DNA from: Aromatoleum toluclasticum ATCC 700605
GTDB taxonomy: Bacteria > Pseudomonadota > Gammaproteobacteria > Burkholderiales > Rhodocyclaceae
NCBI RefSeq assembly: GCF_000378245.1
Contig: NZ_KB899494.1
Span: 1-64,000, forward strand
DNA: 64,000 nucleotides
Reading direction: 5' to 3'
Part shown: positions 44,484 to 53,608 of the stretch, one piece after another
Numbering within the stretch: the first letter of the stretch is position 1
How the letters are laid out: each line of letters opens with the position of its first letter
Notes under the pieces: generated by a model
The model's database searches: none
What the model was told of the DNA's origin: nothing
The model's input: the letters and a program-made list of their open reading frames with translations, nothing else
Position numbers and translations under genes: made by a program

Positions 44484-45632
44484 GTGAATGCACCGCTCGT
44501 GATCGTCGGCACCGGCTTCGCCGGCTACGCGCTGTTGCGGGCGCTGCGCCAGCGCGACCGCCGGCGCGAGATCCACCTGATCGGCGCGGATGAGGCTGCC
44601 GCCTACTCCAAGGACCAGCTCTCTGCCGGTCTCGCGCGCGGGCGCGGCGCGGACGAGCTCGTGATCGCCACCGCCGAACAGATGGCCTATCGCTTCGAGG
44701 CCACGATCACGCCACGTCGCCGCGTGCTCGCGCTCGACCTCGCGGGCCATGTGTTGCGCACCGACAACCCCGCGCAGCCGGAACAGGCCTGGTCGCAACT
44801 GGTGCTTGCGACCGGTGCGGAAGCGATCCGGCCGGCAAACCTGCGCGGCAGCGACGCTGCGGCCGTCCTCACCGTCGGCAGCCTCGCCGAGTACGCCTAT
44901 CTGCGTTCCGAGCTCGCGGGGCGCAAGCGCGTGGCCGTCGTCGGCGGCGGCATCCTGGGCTGCGAGCTGGCGGAAAGCCTCAGGCGCGGCGGGTGCGAGG
45001 TGACCCTGCTGGAGCCCGATCCGCGCCTGCTGGGAGGCGGCGTGCCGGCCCTGTGTGCCGAACGCATCGCCGTCGCGCTGGCGTCCGCGGGCGTGCGCAT
45101 CCGCACCGAGGACGGCGTGCAGCGCATCGAGCGGGCCCTGGACGAACTCCACGTCACGACGCTGGGCGGAAAAGTGCTCGACGCGGACGTGGTCGTCGCC
45201 GCGCTGGGAAGCCGGCCGTGCGTGCAGGCCGCGCGGGCCGCGGGCCTGGACGTCGCGGTGGGCATCGTCGTCGATGCCGCGCTGCGTGCCTCGGTCGAGG
45301 GCATTTACGCGCTGGGCGGCTGTGCCGAATTCGAAGGACGCGTCTTCAAGCTGCAGGAAGACATCGATGAGGGCGCTCAGGTTCTTGCCGACGTGCTGAC
45401 GGGACATGCGGCCCGCATGCGCTGGAAGGCGCGCGTGCGGCGCCTGAACCTGGAGTGTTGCGCGGTTGCGCTGTGCGAGCCGCCGCCCGTCGCCGGCGAA
45501 TGGCACGAATCGGCCACTGCCCGCGGCGTGCGCGCTCTGTTCCACGACCGCAAGGGAGTCCTGCGCGGCTTCGCGCTGGTCGGCGATCCCGTCGGCGAAA
45601 GCGCCGGCCTGCTCGGCCGCGTCGCGCGCTGA
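44484..45632 (+). CDS. FAD-dependent pyridine-nucleotide oxidoreductase (rubredoxin reductase-like)
   Basis: 382 residues from a GTG with GGGGGAG seven bases upstream; an in-frame GTG at 44454 is less likely. The FAD-binding GxGxxG (VIVGTGFAGYALL) starts the protein, and an NAD(P)-binding VAVVGGGILGCELAESL lies near 150. The late FAD motif is EGIYALGGCAEF. The sequence is closest to rubredoxin or ferredoxin reductases of the NorW kind. It would pass electrons from NAD(P)H to a small iron-sulfur or rubredoxin partner, which is not in the window. Its position after oxyR might suggest a role in oxidative stress; this is inference. Confidence 0.85.
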   Translation: MNAPLVIVGTGFAGYALLRALRQRDRRREIHLIGADEAAAYSKDQLSAGLARGRGADELVIATAEQMAYRFEATITPRRRVLALDLAGHVLRTDNPAQPEQAWSQLVLATGAEAIRPANLRGSDAAAVLTVGSLAEYAYLRSELAGRKRVAVVGGGILGCELAESLRRGGCEVTLLEPDPRLLGGGVPALCAERIAVALASAGVRIRTEDGVQRIERALDELHVTTLGGKVLDADVVVAALGSRPCVQAARAAGLDVAVGIVVDAALRASVEGIYALGGCAEFEGRVFKLQEDIDEGAQVLADVLTGHAARMRWKARVRRLNLECCAVALCEPPPVAGEWHESATARGVRALFHDRKGVLRGFALVGDPVGESAGLLGRVAR

Positions 45633-45657
45633 AGCGCGACCCGCGCCGACGCCGGGA

Positions 45658-48258
45658 TCAGGCTTCCTTGCGGGTCCGCGTGCCGGTTTTGCGGGCTGCG
45701 GGCTTGGCGGCTGCCTTGTCGGCCGTCCCGGCCGCCGCCGTTGCGCCTTCCTTGCCGGTCCCGTCGCCCGCCTTGGCCTTCGCACCCGCCTTGGGCGCCT
45801 TCGGCTCGAACTCGAAGCCCACCTTGCCGTCCGCGCCGCGCACGAGGAAGGCCGAGAACTTGCGCTTCGTGCGCGTCGACACGAAGCCCTTGAGCAGGTC
45901 GGTGCGGCCGTCGGCGAGCAGCTTCGTCATCTGCTCGCGCTCCACCGGCTGCTGCAGGATCACCTTGCCCGAGCGGAAGTCGCACGACTTCTCCGGCCCC
46001 ACCGATTTGGCGCACACGTAGGCCATGCCGTGCTCGTACACCGGCGAGGCGCACTTCGGGCATGCGCCCAGCGTCTCCTGGCCGGAGAAATCGACCGGCT
46101 CGGCGCCCTCGCCGTCGTCCTTCGGCTGGCCGAAGTCGAACTCGGGCTGCTTGTCGTCGTTGAGGCGGATCTCGGCGTTGAAGAGCCGTCCCATCTTGCT
46201 GCGGAAGCCCATCAGCGGGCCGACCTTGCCCTCGCGCAGCAGCGTCTCGATCTCGGCGATCTCGAACTGGCGCCCGGCGACGATCTTCCACGCGCTCCAG
46301 TCGCAGCCCTGGCACGCGAACTTCTTGTAGTTCTCCTTCACGACGCCGCCGCACTTCGGGCACGGCGTAGCCAGCGTGACGAAGTCGCCCGGCACCGTGT
46401 CCGACTCGTAGCGCTTGGCGCGCTCGACCACTTCGCGCGCCATCTCGGCGATCTCGCGCATGAACTCGGGCCGCGACAGCTGGCCGCGCTCCATCTGCGC
46501 GAGCTTGTGCTCCCATTCGCCGGTCAGCTCGGGCGAGGTCAGGGCCGACACGTCGAGGCCCTTCAGCAGCGTGATCAGCGAGAAGGCCTTGGCGCTCGGG
46601 ATCAGCTCGCGCCCCTCGCGGTGGATGTACTGCTCCGCGATCAGGCCCTCGATGATCTGCGCGCGCGTCGCCGGCGTGCCGAGGCCGCGTTCGCCCATTG
46701 CCGCGCGCAGCTCCTCGTCGTCGACCATCTTGCCCGCGCCTTCCATGGCGGAGAGCAGCGTCGCTTCGTTGTAGCGTGCGGGCGGCTTGGTGACGAGCGA
46801 CTTCACGAGGATGTCGTCGGTCGATACCGTCTCGTTCGGCTGCACCGCGCACAGCTGCGCGCCGCCGCCGCTTGCGCCATCCTCGTCGTCCTTGACGGCT
46901 TCCTTGCCGTACACGGCCAGCCAGCCCGAATTCACCAGCACCTTGCCCTCGGTCTTGAAGGCCTCGCCCGCGACGCGCGTGATGCGGGTCGTGATGCGGT
47001 ATTCGGCGGCCGGGAAGAACACCGACAGGAAGCGCCGCGTCACCAGGTCGTAGATCTTGTGCTCGGCTTCCGACAGGCTCTTCGGCACCGTCCCGGTCGG
47101 GATGATCGCGAAGTGGTCGGAGATCTTCGCGTTGTTGAAGATGCGCTTGTTCGGTTTCACCCAGCCCTGCTTCGTGATCTCGTTCGCGAAGGGGGCGTAT
47201 TCGTCCGGCAGCGCGCGCATCACGTCCTTGACCGTGCCGAGGTAGTCCTCGGGCAGCGCGCGCGCGTCGGTACGCGGATAGGTCAGCGCCTTGTGCTTCT
47301 CGTACAGCGCCTGCGCGATCTGCAGCGTCACGCGCGCCGAAAAGCCGAAGCGGCCGTTGGCCTCTCGCTGCAGGCTGGTGAGGTCGAAGAGCAGCGGCGA
47401 GAGCTGGGTCGAAGGCTTGGATTCCTCGCTGACCGTGCCCGGCTTGCCGTCGCACTTCGCCTTGATCGCCCCGGCCTGCGCCTTGTCCCACAGGCGGAAG
47501 GCGGTCGCGTGCTCGTCGCCTTCGGCTCTTTTGAACTTCTCGTCGAACCAGCGTCCCGCGTAGCTGCCGGCCTGGCAGCCGAAGGAGGCTTCCAGTTCCC
47601 AGTAGTCGCGCGGCTTGAACTGGCGGATCTTCTGTTCGCGCTCGACCACGATCGCGAGCGTCGGCGTCTGCACGCGCCCGACCGTGGTGAGGTGGAAGCC
47701 GCCGGTCTTGGAATTGAACGCGGTCATCGCGCGCGTGCCGTTGATGCCGATCAGCCAGTCGCTCTCGGCACGGCACACCGCCGCCTGTCGCAGGCCCTCG
47801 ACTTCCTGTGCCGAACGCAACTGGGCGAAGCCGTCACGGATCGCCGCAGCCGTCATCGACTGCAGCCACAGCCGGCGCACCGGCTTGTCGCTCTTGGCGT
47901 GCTGCGCGATGAAATTGAAGATCAGCTCGCCCTCGCGCCCCGCGTCACAGGCGTTGATCAGGCCGGTGACGTCCTTGCGCTTGATCAGCCGGGTCAGCAG
48001 CTTGAGGCGGTCGTCGGTCTTCTCGATGGGTTTCAGCGCGAACTGCGGCGGGATCACCGGCAGGTGGGCAAAAGTCCATTTGCCGCGCTTGACCTCGTAC
48101 TCGTCGGGCACGACCAGTTCGAGCAGGTGGCCGACGGCCGACGAGAGCACGTACTCGTCCGACTCGAAATAATCCTTTTCCTTCGTGAAGCCGCCCAGCG
48201 CGCGGGCGATGTCCTGCGCGACCGAAGGTTTCTCCGCGATGATCAGTTGCTTGCTCAT
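45658..48258 (-). CDS. topB: DNA topoisomerase III
   Basis: 866 residues. The TOPRIM start is MSKQLIIAEKPSVAQDIARAL with a DAGREGE metal site. The catalytic tyrosine is Y327 in LTYPRTDAR. Zinc-finger motifs lie in the C-terminal third (CPKCGGVVKENYKKFACQGC and CPKCASPVYEHG), and an Ala/Lys/Gly-rich basic tail ends the protein. It is a type IA enzyme that decatenates DNA, usually acting with RecQ. It is part of the conserved topB-smg-dprA-lysM run, although a 104-bp gap after smg may give it its own promoter. It is convergent with the FAD oxidoreductase gene, leaving 25 bp. Confidence 0.96.
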   Translation of the reverse strand: MSKQLIIAEKPSVAQDIARALGGFTKEKDYFESDEYVLSSAVGHLLELVVPDEYEVKRGKWTFAHLPVIPPQFALKPIEKTDDRLKLLTRLIKRKDVTGLINACDAGREGELIFNFIAQHAKSDKPVRRLWLQSMTAAAIRDGFAQLRSAQEVEGLRQAAVCRAESDWLIGINGTRAMTAFNSKTGGFHLTTVGRVQTPTLAIVVEREQKIRQFKPRDYWELEASFGCQAGSYAGRWFDEKFKRAEGDEHATAFRLWDKAQAGAIKAKCDGKPGTVSEESKPSTQLSPLLFDLTSLQREANGRFGFSARVTLQIAQALYEKHKALTYPRTDARALPEDYLGTVKDVMRALPDEYAPFANEITKQGWVKPNKRIFNNAKISDHFAIIPTGTVPKSLSEAEHKIYDLVTRRFLSVFFPAAEYRITTRITRVAGEAFKTEGKVLVNSGWLAVYGKEAVKDDEDGASGGGAQLCAVQPNETVSTDDILVKSLVTKPPARYNEATLLSAMEGAGKMVDDEELRAAMGERGLGTPATRAQIIEGLIAEQYIHREGRELIPSAKAFSLITLLKGLDVSALTSPELTGEWEHKLAQMERGQLSRPEFMREIAEMAREVVERAKRYESDTVPGDFVTLATPCPKCGGVVKENYKKFACQGCDWSAWKIVAGRQFEIAEIETLLREGKVGPLMGFRSKMGRLFNAEIRLNDDKQPEFDFGQPKDDGEGAEPVDFSGQETLGACPKCASPVYEHGMAYVCAKSVGPEKSCDFRSGKVILQQPVEREQMTKLLADGRTDLLKGFVSTRTKRKFSAFLVRGADGKVGFEFEPKAPKAGAKAKAGDGTGKEGATAAAGTADKAAAKPAARKTGTRTRKEA

Positions 48259-48362
48259 GCCGCTTGGCCGCCTTGGAAAACCCTTTCGGTCTTCGTGTAT
48301 GGGGTGATCGAGCGGCGCATGATAAGCAGGCCGCCGTCAAGGGTGCAAGCTCGGGAGCTTGC

Positions 48363-48830
48363 CTAGTGCGGCAACGGCGCGGACTCTTCGCCCTCTTCGC
48401 CGAGCAATTCATCGACGATCAGGCTGTCGAGCGGCAGCTCGCGCTGCCACAGCACCATCAGCACGATCACCTTGAGCCGGGCGAGGCTGGCGGTGACGCC
48501 GTTCAAGGCCAGCGTGCGCTCGATGATGATTTCGCGCGTCCCTGCGTCGAGGGCGCCGGCATTTTCCAGGAAGGCGAGGAAGCCGCGGCACTCGGTGCCG
48601 AGCCGTGCTTCCTCCTCGGCCGCGTAGATGCGGAAAGCGCCCGGCGCGGGCGTCGTCGCGAGCGGCGAGGCGTCGGAAATGCTGCGCAGGCCCGAGAGCC
48701 AGTCGAGGGCTTCGGTGATTTCATCCTCCTCGAAACCGGCCGCCGAGAGCTTGCGGGCGAGCTGGTCGATTTCGGGGCAGGCGGTGGCGTGAACGTAGTT
48801 CTCGAAGAGGTATACAAGGATGTCGAACAT
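48363..48830 (-). CDS. smg: Smg family protein (DUF494)
   Basis: 155 residues. The start MFDILVYLFENYVHATACPE and the pattern LSAAGFEEDEITEALDWLSGL identify the Smg/DUF494 family, always encoded near dprA in beta- and gammaproteobacteria. The biochemical role is not established. A highly acidic C-terminus (DELLGEEGEESA) is present. It follows dprA by 17 bp on the same strand and is probably co-transcribed. Confidence 0.94.
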   Translation of the reverse strand: MFDILVYLFENYVHATACPEIDQLARKLSAAGFEEDEITEALDWLSGLRSISDASPLATTPAPGAFRIYAAEEEARLGTECRGFLAFLENAGALDAGTREIIIERTLALNGVTASLARLKVIVLMVLWQRELPLDSLIVDELLGEEGEESAPLPH

Positions 48831-48847
48831 GGCGGCACACCGTCAGG

Positions 48848-50053
48848 TCAATGGCGCTGGTAGCGCCCGCCGGGGAGTCGGCTGATCCGCCCGTCGAGCT
48901 CCAGTGCAAGCAGGATGGCGTAGAGCGCATCGAGCGTCAAGCCGCTGCGCGCGGCCAGGGTGTCGACATCGAGCGGGTCGTGCCCCAGGGCGGCGAGCAC
49001 TGCGGCCTGCTCCGGTGGAAGGCCCGCATCGGGCGCAGGCGGCGGGAACAGGGCCTGCGAGGCGTCGGCGGCCGCAGGACTGCGCCGTCGTTGCGTGCCG
49101 CGGGCGGGGGGCGTCTCCGCGGCGGCAGGCCGGCCCCAGGCCAGTTCGTCGAGCACGTCGGCCGCGGTCTCGACGAGCTTGGCGCCGTCGCGGATCAGGC
49201 GATGGCAGCCGCGCGCGAGCGGCGAATGGATGGAACCGGGGATCGCGAACACCTCGCGCCCGCATTCGGACGCGAGCCGTGCGGTGATCAGCGAGCCGCT
49301 GCCGATGGCCGCCTCGACGACCAGCACGCCGCGCGCGAGCCCGGCGATGAGGCGGTTGCGGCGCGGGAAGTTGTGCGGCAGCGCGGGTGTGCCGAGCGGC
49401 AGTTCGCTGACGATGGCGCCCCGCTGTGCGATTTCGCGCGCGAGTGCCTGGTGGCGGGCGGGATAGACGCGGTCCGCACCGGTGCCGATGACCGCGACGG
49501 TCCTGCCCTCGCCCTGGGCGAGCGCACCGCGGTGGGCCGCGGCGTCGATGCCGAGCGCGAGTCCGCTGACGATCGTGAGGCCCGCGCCGGCGAGGTGTTC
49601 CGCAAAGGCCTGGGCGTTCGCGGCGCCGCCCGGCGTTGCCGAGCGCGCGCCGACGATCGCAAGCGCATTCGACGACAGCAGGGCCGGATCGCCCTTCACG
49701 TACAGCAGCACCGGCGGGTCGGGGATCTCGAGCAGGCCGCGCGGATAGGCGGCGTCGCCGAGGGTGAGGATGTGGTTGCCCGGTTCCGCGGCCCACGCGA
49801 GCGCTGCAGCGATACGCGCCTCGTCGGGCGCGGCGAAGAGAAGGTCCGCTGTGTCTGCGCCGGCCACCGCGATGATCGCGCTGCGCCCGGCGGCGAAGAC
49901 CTGTCCGGGCAGCCCGAACGCGGCGAGCAGGCTGCGCTGGCGCTCGGGTCCGATCCCGGGGAGGAGGGTCAGCCGCAGCCAGGCGGCGAGATCGTCCTCC
50001 ACCGCTGACGCGTCAGGGCTTGCGCACGCTGTCGCCGACCGTGACCTGGCCAT
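48848..50053 (-). CDS. dprA: DNA-processing protein DprA
   Basis: 401 residues from the ATG at 50053, which has GGAGA upstream but overlaps the lysM gene by 41 bases; a GTG at 50002 would nearly avoid the overlap. The Rossmann-like DprA core is clear: AIVGARSATPGG, SGLALGIDAAAH, VIGTGADRVYP, SELPLGTPALPHNFPRRNRLIAGL and EVFAIPGSIHSPLARGCHRLIRDGAKLV. An N-terminal helix-hairpin-like region and a C-terminal winged-helix (DprA_WH) flank it. DprA loads RecA on incoming single-stranded DNA in natural transformation. Confidence 0.95.
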   Translation of the reverse strand: MARSRSATACASPDASAVEDDLAAWLRLTLLPGIGPERQRSLLAAFGLPGQVFAAGRSAIIAVAGADTADLLFAAPDEARIAAALAWAAEPGNHILTLGDAAYPRGLLEIPDPPVLLYVKGDPALLSSNALAIVGARSATPGGAANAQAFAEHLAGAGLTIVSGLALGIDAAAHRGALAQGEGRTVAVIGTGADRVYPARHQALAREIAQRGAIVSELPLGTPALPHNFPRRNRLIAGLARGVLVVEAAIGSGSLITARLASECGREVFAIPGSIHSPLARGCHRLIRDGAKLVETAADVLDELAWGRPAAAETPPARGTQRRRSPAAADASQALFPPPAPDAGLPPEQAAVLAALGHDPLDVDTLAARSGLTLDALYAILLALELDGRISRLPGGRYQRH

Positions 50054-51038
50054 CGGTCTCCATCACGAGCGCGTAGGAGACGCGGTCGAACACACGGAAT
50101 ACGAAGGCGAGGCCGTAGCGCTTCTCGGGCAGGTCGTAGGTTTCCTTGTTGCCGTCGTCGTCCTTGTAGACGATCGTGCCGCGGTTGCGGTGCAGCGCCA
50201 GCACGGTGCCGCGATCGACGCCTTCGCGGGTGCCGACGTTGAGCGTCACGACGTGGTTGCGGCCGGTCTCCGCGACGCCGCGGTAGATGCCGATCAGGCG
50301 CCCGGCGACATCGAACATCGGTGCGTGCGGGACGAACGAGAACACTTCGGGCTTGTCGCTGGCGAGGAGGCGGTCGCCCGTGCCGATTTCCTCGACGGCA
50401 CTGAGGATCTCGAGCGTGGCAGGGGTTCCGTTCTCGGTGACGCGGGCGGCGCCGAGATAGGCGGCCTCGTAGCCGAGCACTTCCCTGGTCTCCGGATCGA
50501 CGAGCGGCTTGGCCGGACGCAGGACCTGCCACACCTTCTGGTCGTCCTTGATGTTCTTGGCGAAGATCGTGTCGCCGGGGCCCATGAAGACGCGGCTCGT
50601 CTCCGTCGCGACCACGGTGCCGGCGTCGGCCAGTCGCGCTTCGTCGACGACCAGCGGCTTCGTCAGGAAGGGCTCGATATCCTGCATCGGGATGCTGGAG
50701 ACGGCGTCTTTCAGATCTTCGTTATAGACCTGCGGCTGCAGTTTCTGGTCGCCGACGCGGCGGCCGATCGACAGGTACGGGCCGCTGCGGTCGAGCACGA
50801 TGATCTGGCCGGGGTAGATCAGGTGCGGGTTGCGGATCTGGTCGCGGTTGAGGCGCCACACTTCGGGCCAGCGCCAGGGTTCCTTGAGGAACTTGCCCGA
50901 AATTCCCCACAGCGTGTCGCCGCGTACGACGGTGTGGCTGTCGGGGGCATTGTCGGCGATAGCGGCCGGCGCTGCGAGTGCGGGTGCGCCGAGAAGGGTC
51001 GCAACGCTGAAGAGGAGAGGGAATATAATGCGGGTCAT
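50013..51038 (-). CDS. Exported LysM-domain protein
   Basis: 341 residues. A signal peptide (MTRIIFPLLFSVATLLGAPALA) is followed by one LysM domain (about 34-83: HTVVRGDTLWGISGKFLKEPWRWPEVW). The remaining ~250 residues form the extended domain that always accompanies this LysM protein beside dprA. It should bind peptidoglycan in the periplasm; no catalytic motif is seen. It is the first gene of the leftward lysM-dprA-smg run and is divergent from def, 162 bp away. GGAG-type ribosome binding is weak. Confidence 0.92.
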   Translation of the reverse strand: MTRIIFPLLFSVATLLGAPALAAPAAIADNAPDSHTVVRGDTLWGISGKFLKEPWRWPEVWRLNRDQIRNPHLIYPGQIIVLDRSGPYLSIGRRVGDQKLQPQVYNEDLKDAVSSIPMQDIEPFLTKPLVVDEARLADAGTVVATETSRVFMGPGDTIFAKNIKDDQKVWQVLRPAKPLVDPETREVLGYEAAYLGAARVTENGTPATLEILSAVEEIGTGDRLLASDKPEVFSFVPHAPMFDVAGRLIGIYRGVAETGRNHVVTLNVGTREGVDRGTVLALHRNRGTIVYKDDDGNKETYDLPEKRYGLAFVFRVFDRVSYALVMETDGQVTVGDSVRKP

Positions 51039-51200
51039 CGCTCGCTTCCGATTGGAACGAACCGGATTTTCCGCTACCGGAACGTCTTCCGCCGGGCGAG
51101 GGTTCCGATCCGCAGACTCGATTCGAATGCCGGGGCGACCCCGACAGCATGCCAAAGCACTTGAAATTCTGCACGTAATGACTTAACCCGGCAAGCATTT

Positions 51201-51704
51201 ATGGCGCTACTACCGATCCTCCGCTATCCCGACCCCCGTTTGCACACGCGCGCCGCCCCGGTTGCGCAGGTGGATGATTCGATCCGTCAGCTCGTCAAGG
51301 ACATGGCCGAGACCATGTACGAGGCGCCCGGCATCGGGCTCGCCGCGACCCAGGTGGATGTGCACAAGCGGGTGGTGGTGATCGATGTCAGCGAGGACCG
51401 ATCCGACCTGCGCGTGTTCATCAACGCCGAAATCCTGGAGAAGTCCGGCGAGCACATCGGCGAGGAGGGCTGCCTGTCGGTGCCCGGCATCTACGAGAGC
51501 GTGCGGCGCGCCGAGCGCGTGCGCGTGAAGGCGCTCGACGCCGCGGGCGAGCCCTTCGAGCTGGAGACCGACGGGTTGCTCGCGGTGTGCATCCAGCACG
51601 AGCTGGACCACCTCGAGGGCAAGGTCTTCGTCGAATACCTGTCGCCGCTCAAGCTCAACCGCATCAAGACGCGGCTGGCGAAGAAAGCGCGGATCACCGC
51701 GTGA
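51201..51704 (+). CDS. def: Peptide deformylase
   Basis: 167 residues. All three family motifs are intact: GIGLAATQ (44-51), EGCLS (89-93) with metal ligand C91, and QHELDH (132-137) with ligands H133 and H137 and catalytic E134. It removes the formyl group from new proteins as they leave the ribosome. Its TGA overlaps the fmt GTG, so the deformylase and formyltransferase are coupled. Confidence 0.98.
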   Translation: MALLPILRYPDPRLHTRAAPVAQVDDSIRQLVKDMAETMYEAPGIGLAATQVDVHKRVVVIDVSEDRSDLRVFINAEILEKSGEHIGEEGCLSVPGIYESVRRAERVRVKALDAAGEPFELETDGLLAVCIQHELDHLEGKVFVEYLSPLKLNRIKTRLAKKARITA

Positions 51705-52651
51705 GCGCGGCCATCCCCCTGCGCGTCGCCTTCGCGGGCACGCCTGAGTTCGCCGCCGCGGCGCTGGAGGCGATCCTCGCCGCGGGTTTCGCGGTGCCGC
51801 TGGTGCTGACCCAGCCGGACCGCCCCGCCGGGCGCGGCATGAAGCTCGGCGCGAGCCCGGTGAAGCAGGTCGCGCTCGCGCACGGCATTCCCGTCGACCA
51901 GCCCGAGAAGCTGCGCAGCGAGGAGCAGCGCGCGGCGCTCGCCGCGTGTGCGCCGGACATCCTCGTCGTCGCGGCCTACGGCCTGCTGCTGCCGCCGGCG
52001 GTGCTGGAGCTGCCGCGCCTGGGCTGCATCAACATCCATGCCTCGCTGCTGCCGCGCTGGCGCGGCGCGGCGCCGATCCACCGTGCGATCGAGGCGGGCG
52101 ACGCCGAGACCGGCATCACGATCATGCAGATGGACGAGGGTCTCGATACCGGCGCGATGCTGATGAAGCGTGCGCTGGCGATCGCGCCCGACGACACGAC
52201 CGCGACGCTGCACGACCGCCTCGCGGCGTTGGGCGCGGAGATGGTGGTCGAGGCCTTGCGCGCGCTGCCGCAAGGCACGCTGCGGGCCCAGCCGCAGCCC
52301 GAGGCCGGCGCGACCTACGCGGCGAAGATCGGCAAGGCCGAGGCGGCGATCGACTGGGGGCGTCCGGCGGTCGAAATCGGGCGCGCGGTGCGGGCCTTCA
52401 ATCCCTTCCCGGGCGCGGTCGGCACGCTGCGCGAGGTCGCCGTGAAGGTCTGGCGCGCGGAGCCCGTCGCGGGCGCCGGCGAGCCCGGCACGGTGCTGTC
52501 GGCGGACGAATCGGGGGTCGTCGTCGCGTGCGGCGAAGGGGCGCTGCGCCTCGTCGAACTGCAGAAGCCGGGCAGCCGGCGCATGCCGGCCGGGGAATTT
52601 CTGCGCGGATTCCCGGTCAGTGCAGGCGAGCGCTTCGGCAGCGGGAGCTGA
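51701..52651 (+). CDS. fmt: Methionyl-tRNA formyltransferase
   Basis: 316 residues from the GTG at 51701 (GTGA overlap with def). The formyl-THF-binding motif is [17 protein letters not shown], with catalytic N111 and H113 and D149 (DEGLDTGAM). The C-terminal OB-like domain (about 208-316) binds tRNA. It formylates initiator Met-tRNA in the cytosol. Downstream, htpX starts after 98 bp with its own good ribosome binding site. Confidence 0.98.
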   Translation: MSAAIPLRVAFAGTPEFAAAALEAILAAGFAVPLVLTQPDRPAGRGMKLGASPVKQVALAHGIPVDQPEKLRSEEQRAALAACAPDILVVAAYGLLLPPAVLELPRLGCINIHASLLPRWRGAAPIHRAIEAGDAETGITIMQMDEGLDTGAMLMKRALAIAPDDTTATLHDRLAALGAEMVVEALRALPQGTLRAQPQPEAGATYAAKIGKAEAAIDWGRPAVEIGRAVRAFNPFPGAVGTLREVAVKVWRAEPVAGAGEPGTVLSADESGVVVACGEGALRLVELQKPGSRRMPAGEFLRGFPVSAGERFGSGS

Positions 52652-52749
52652 AGGCGTGCGGGGAAAATCCCCGCCCTGCATTGAAGCCGTGGCGTTCGGC
52701 CCCAGATAGGGGTCACACAAGCCCAATCACTGAGGAAGGAATTACGCAC

Positions 52750-53598
52750 ATGTTCGGCAACTGGCTGAAGACCTCGATCCTGATGGCAGGAATCGTCGCC
52801 CTGTTCGGTGCCGTGGGTGGAATGCTCGGCGGCAAGCAGGGCATGCTGATGGCGCTGGTGTTCGGTGGCGCGATGAACGTGTGGGCCTACTGGTTCTCCG
52901 ACAAGATGGTGCTGCGCATGTACAACGCGCGCCAGGTCGACGAGACCAGCTCGCCCTACCTGTACAACATGGTGCGCGGGCTCGCGCAGCGCGCCGGCCT
53001 GCCGATGCCCAAGGTGTACCTCATCGACGAGGAGCAGCCCAACGCGTTTGCGACCGGGCGCAACCCGGACCACGCGGCCGTCGCGGCGACCACCGGCATC
53101 GTCCGCATGCTGTCCGAGCGCGAGCTGCGCGGCGTTATGGCGCACGAGCTCGCGCACGTGAAGAACCGCGATATCCTGATCTCGACGATTTCGGCGACGG
53201 TGGCCGGTGCGATCTCGATGCTGGCGCAGTTCGGCATGTTCTTCGGCGGCAACCGCGACGGCGAGCGTCCGAACCCGGTGCTGGGCATCCTCGTGATGAT
53301 CCTCGCGCCGATGGCGGCGATGATCATCCAGATGGCGATCTCGCGCACCCGCGAGTTCGGCGCGGACCGCGGCGGTGCCGAGATCTCGGGCGATCCCGAG
53401 GCGCTCGCGAGCGCGCTGGCGAAGATCGACGCCTACGCGCGCGGCATCCCGATGCACGTTGCCGAGGCGCATCCCGAGACCGCGCAGATGATGATCATGA
53501 ACCCGCTGTCGGGCGGGGGGCTGCGTGGCCTGTTCTCGACCCACCCGTCCACGCAGGAGCGTGTCGCGCGCCTGCGCGAGATGATGGTAGGTCGCTAG
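52750..53598 (+). CDS. htpX: Membrane zinc protease HtpX
   Basis: 282 residues. Two N-terminal membrane helices (about 7-48), the zinc motif HELAH (132-136) and two further helices precede the third ligand region [12 protein letters not shown]. HtpX degrades abnormal inner-membrane proteins together with FtsH. GAGGAAGGA precedes the ATG. The C-terminal [18 protein letters not shown] is the family ending. It follows fmt as is usual in betaproteobacteria. Confidence 0.97.
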   Translation: MFGNWLKTSILMAGIVALFGAVGGMLGGKQGMLMALVFGGAMNVWAYWFSDKMVLRMYNARQVDETSSPYLYNMVRGLAQRAGLPMPKVYLIDEEQPNAFATGRNPDHAAVAATTGIVRMLSERELRGVMAHELAHVKNRDILISTISATVAGAISMLAQFGMFFGGNRDGERPNPVLGILVMILAPMAAMIIQMAISRTREFGADRGGAEISGDPEALASALAKIDAYARGIPMHVAEAHPETAQMMIMNPLSGGGLRGLFSTHPSTQERVARLREMMVGR

Positions 53599-53608
53599 GC
53601 TTCCCCTC

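Noticed and set aside
45466-48366. 966-codon plus-strand open frame opposite topB
   Set aside because: topB on the other strand has all catalytic motifs; the plus-strand translation is low-complexity and motif-free.
51024-51029. Perfect TATAAT on the plus strand upstream of def
   Set aside because: It lies inside the lysM coding start, has no matching -35 and is 172 bp from def; probably chance, though not excluded.
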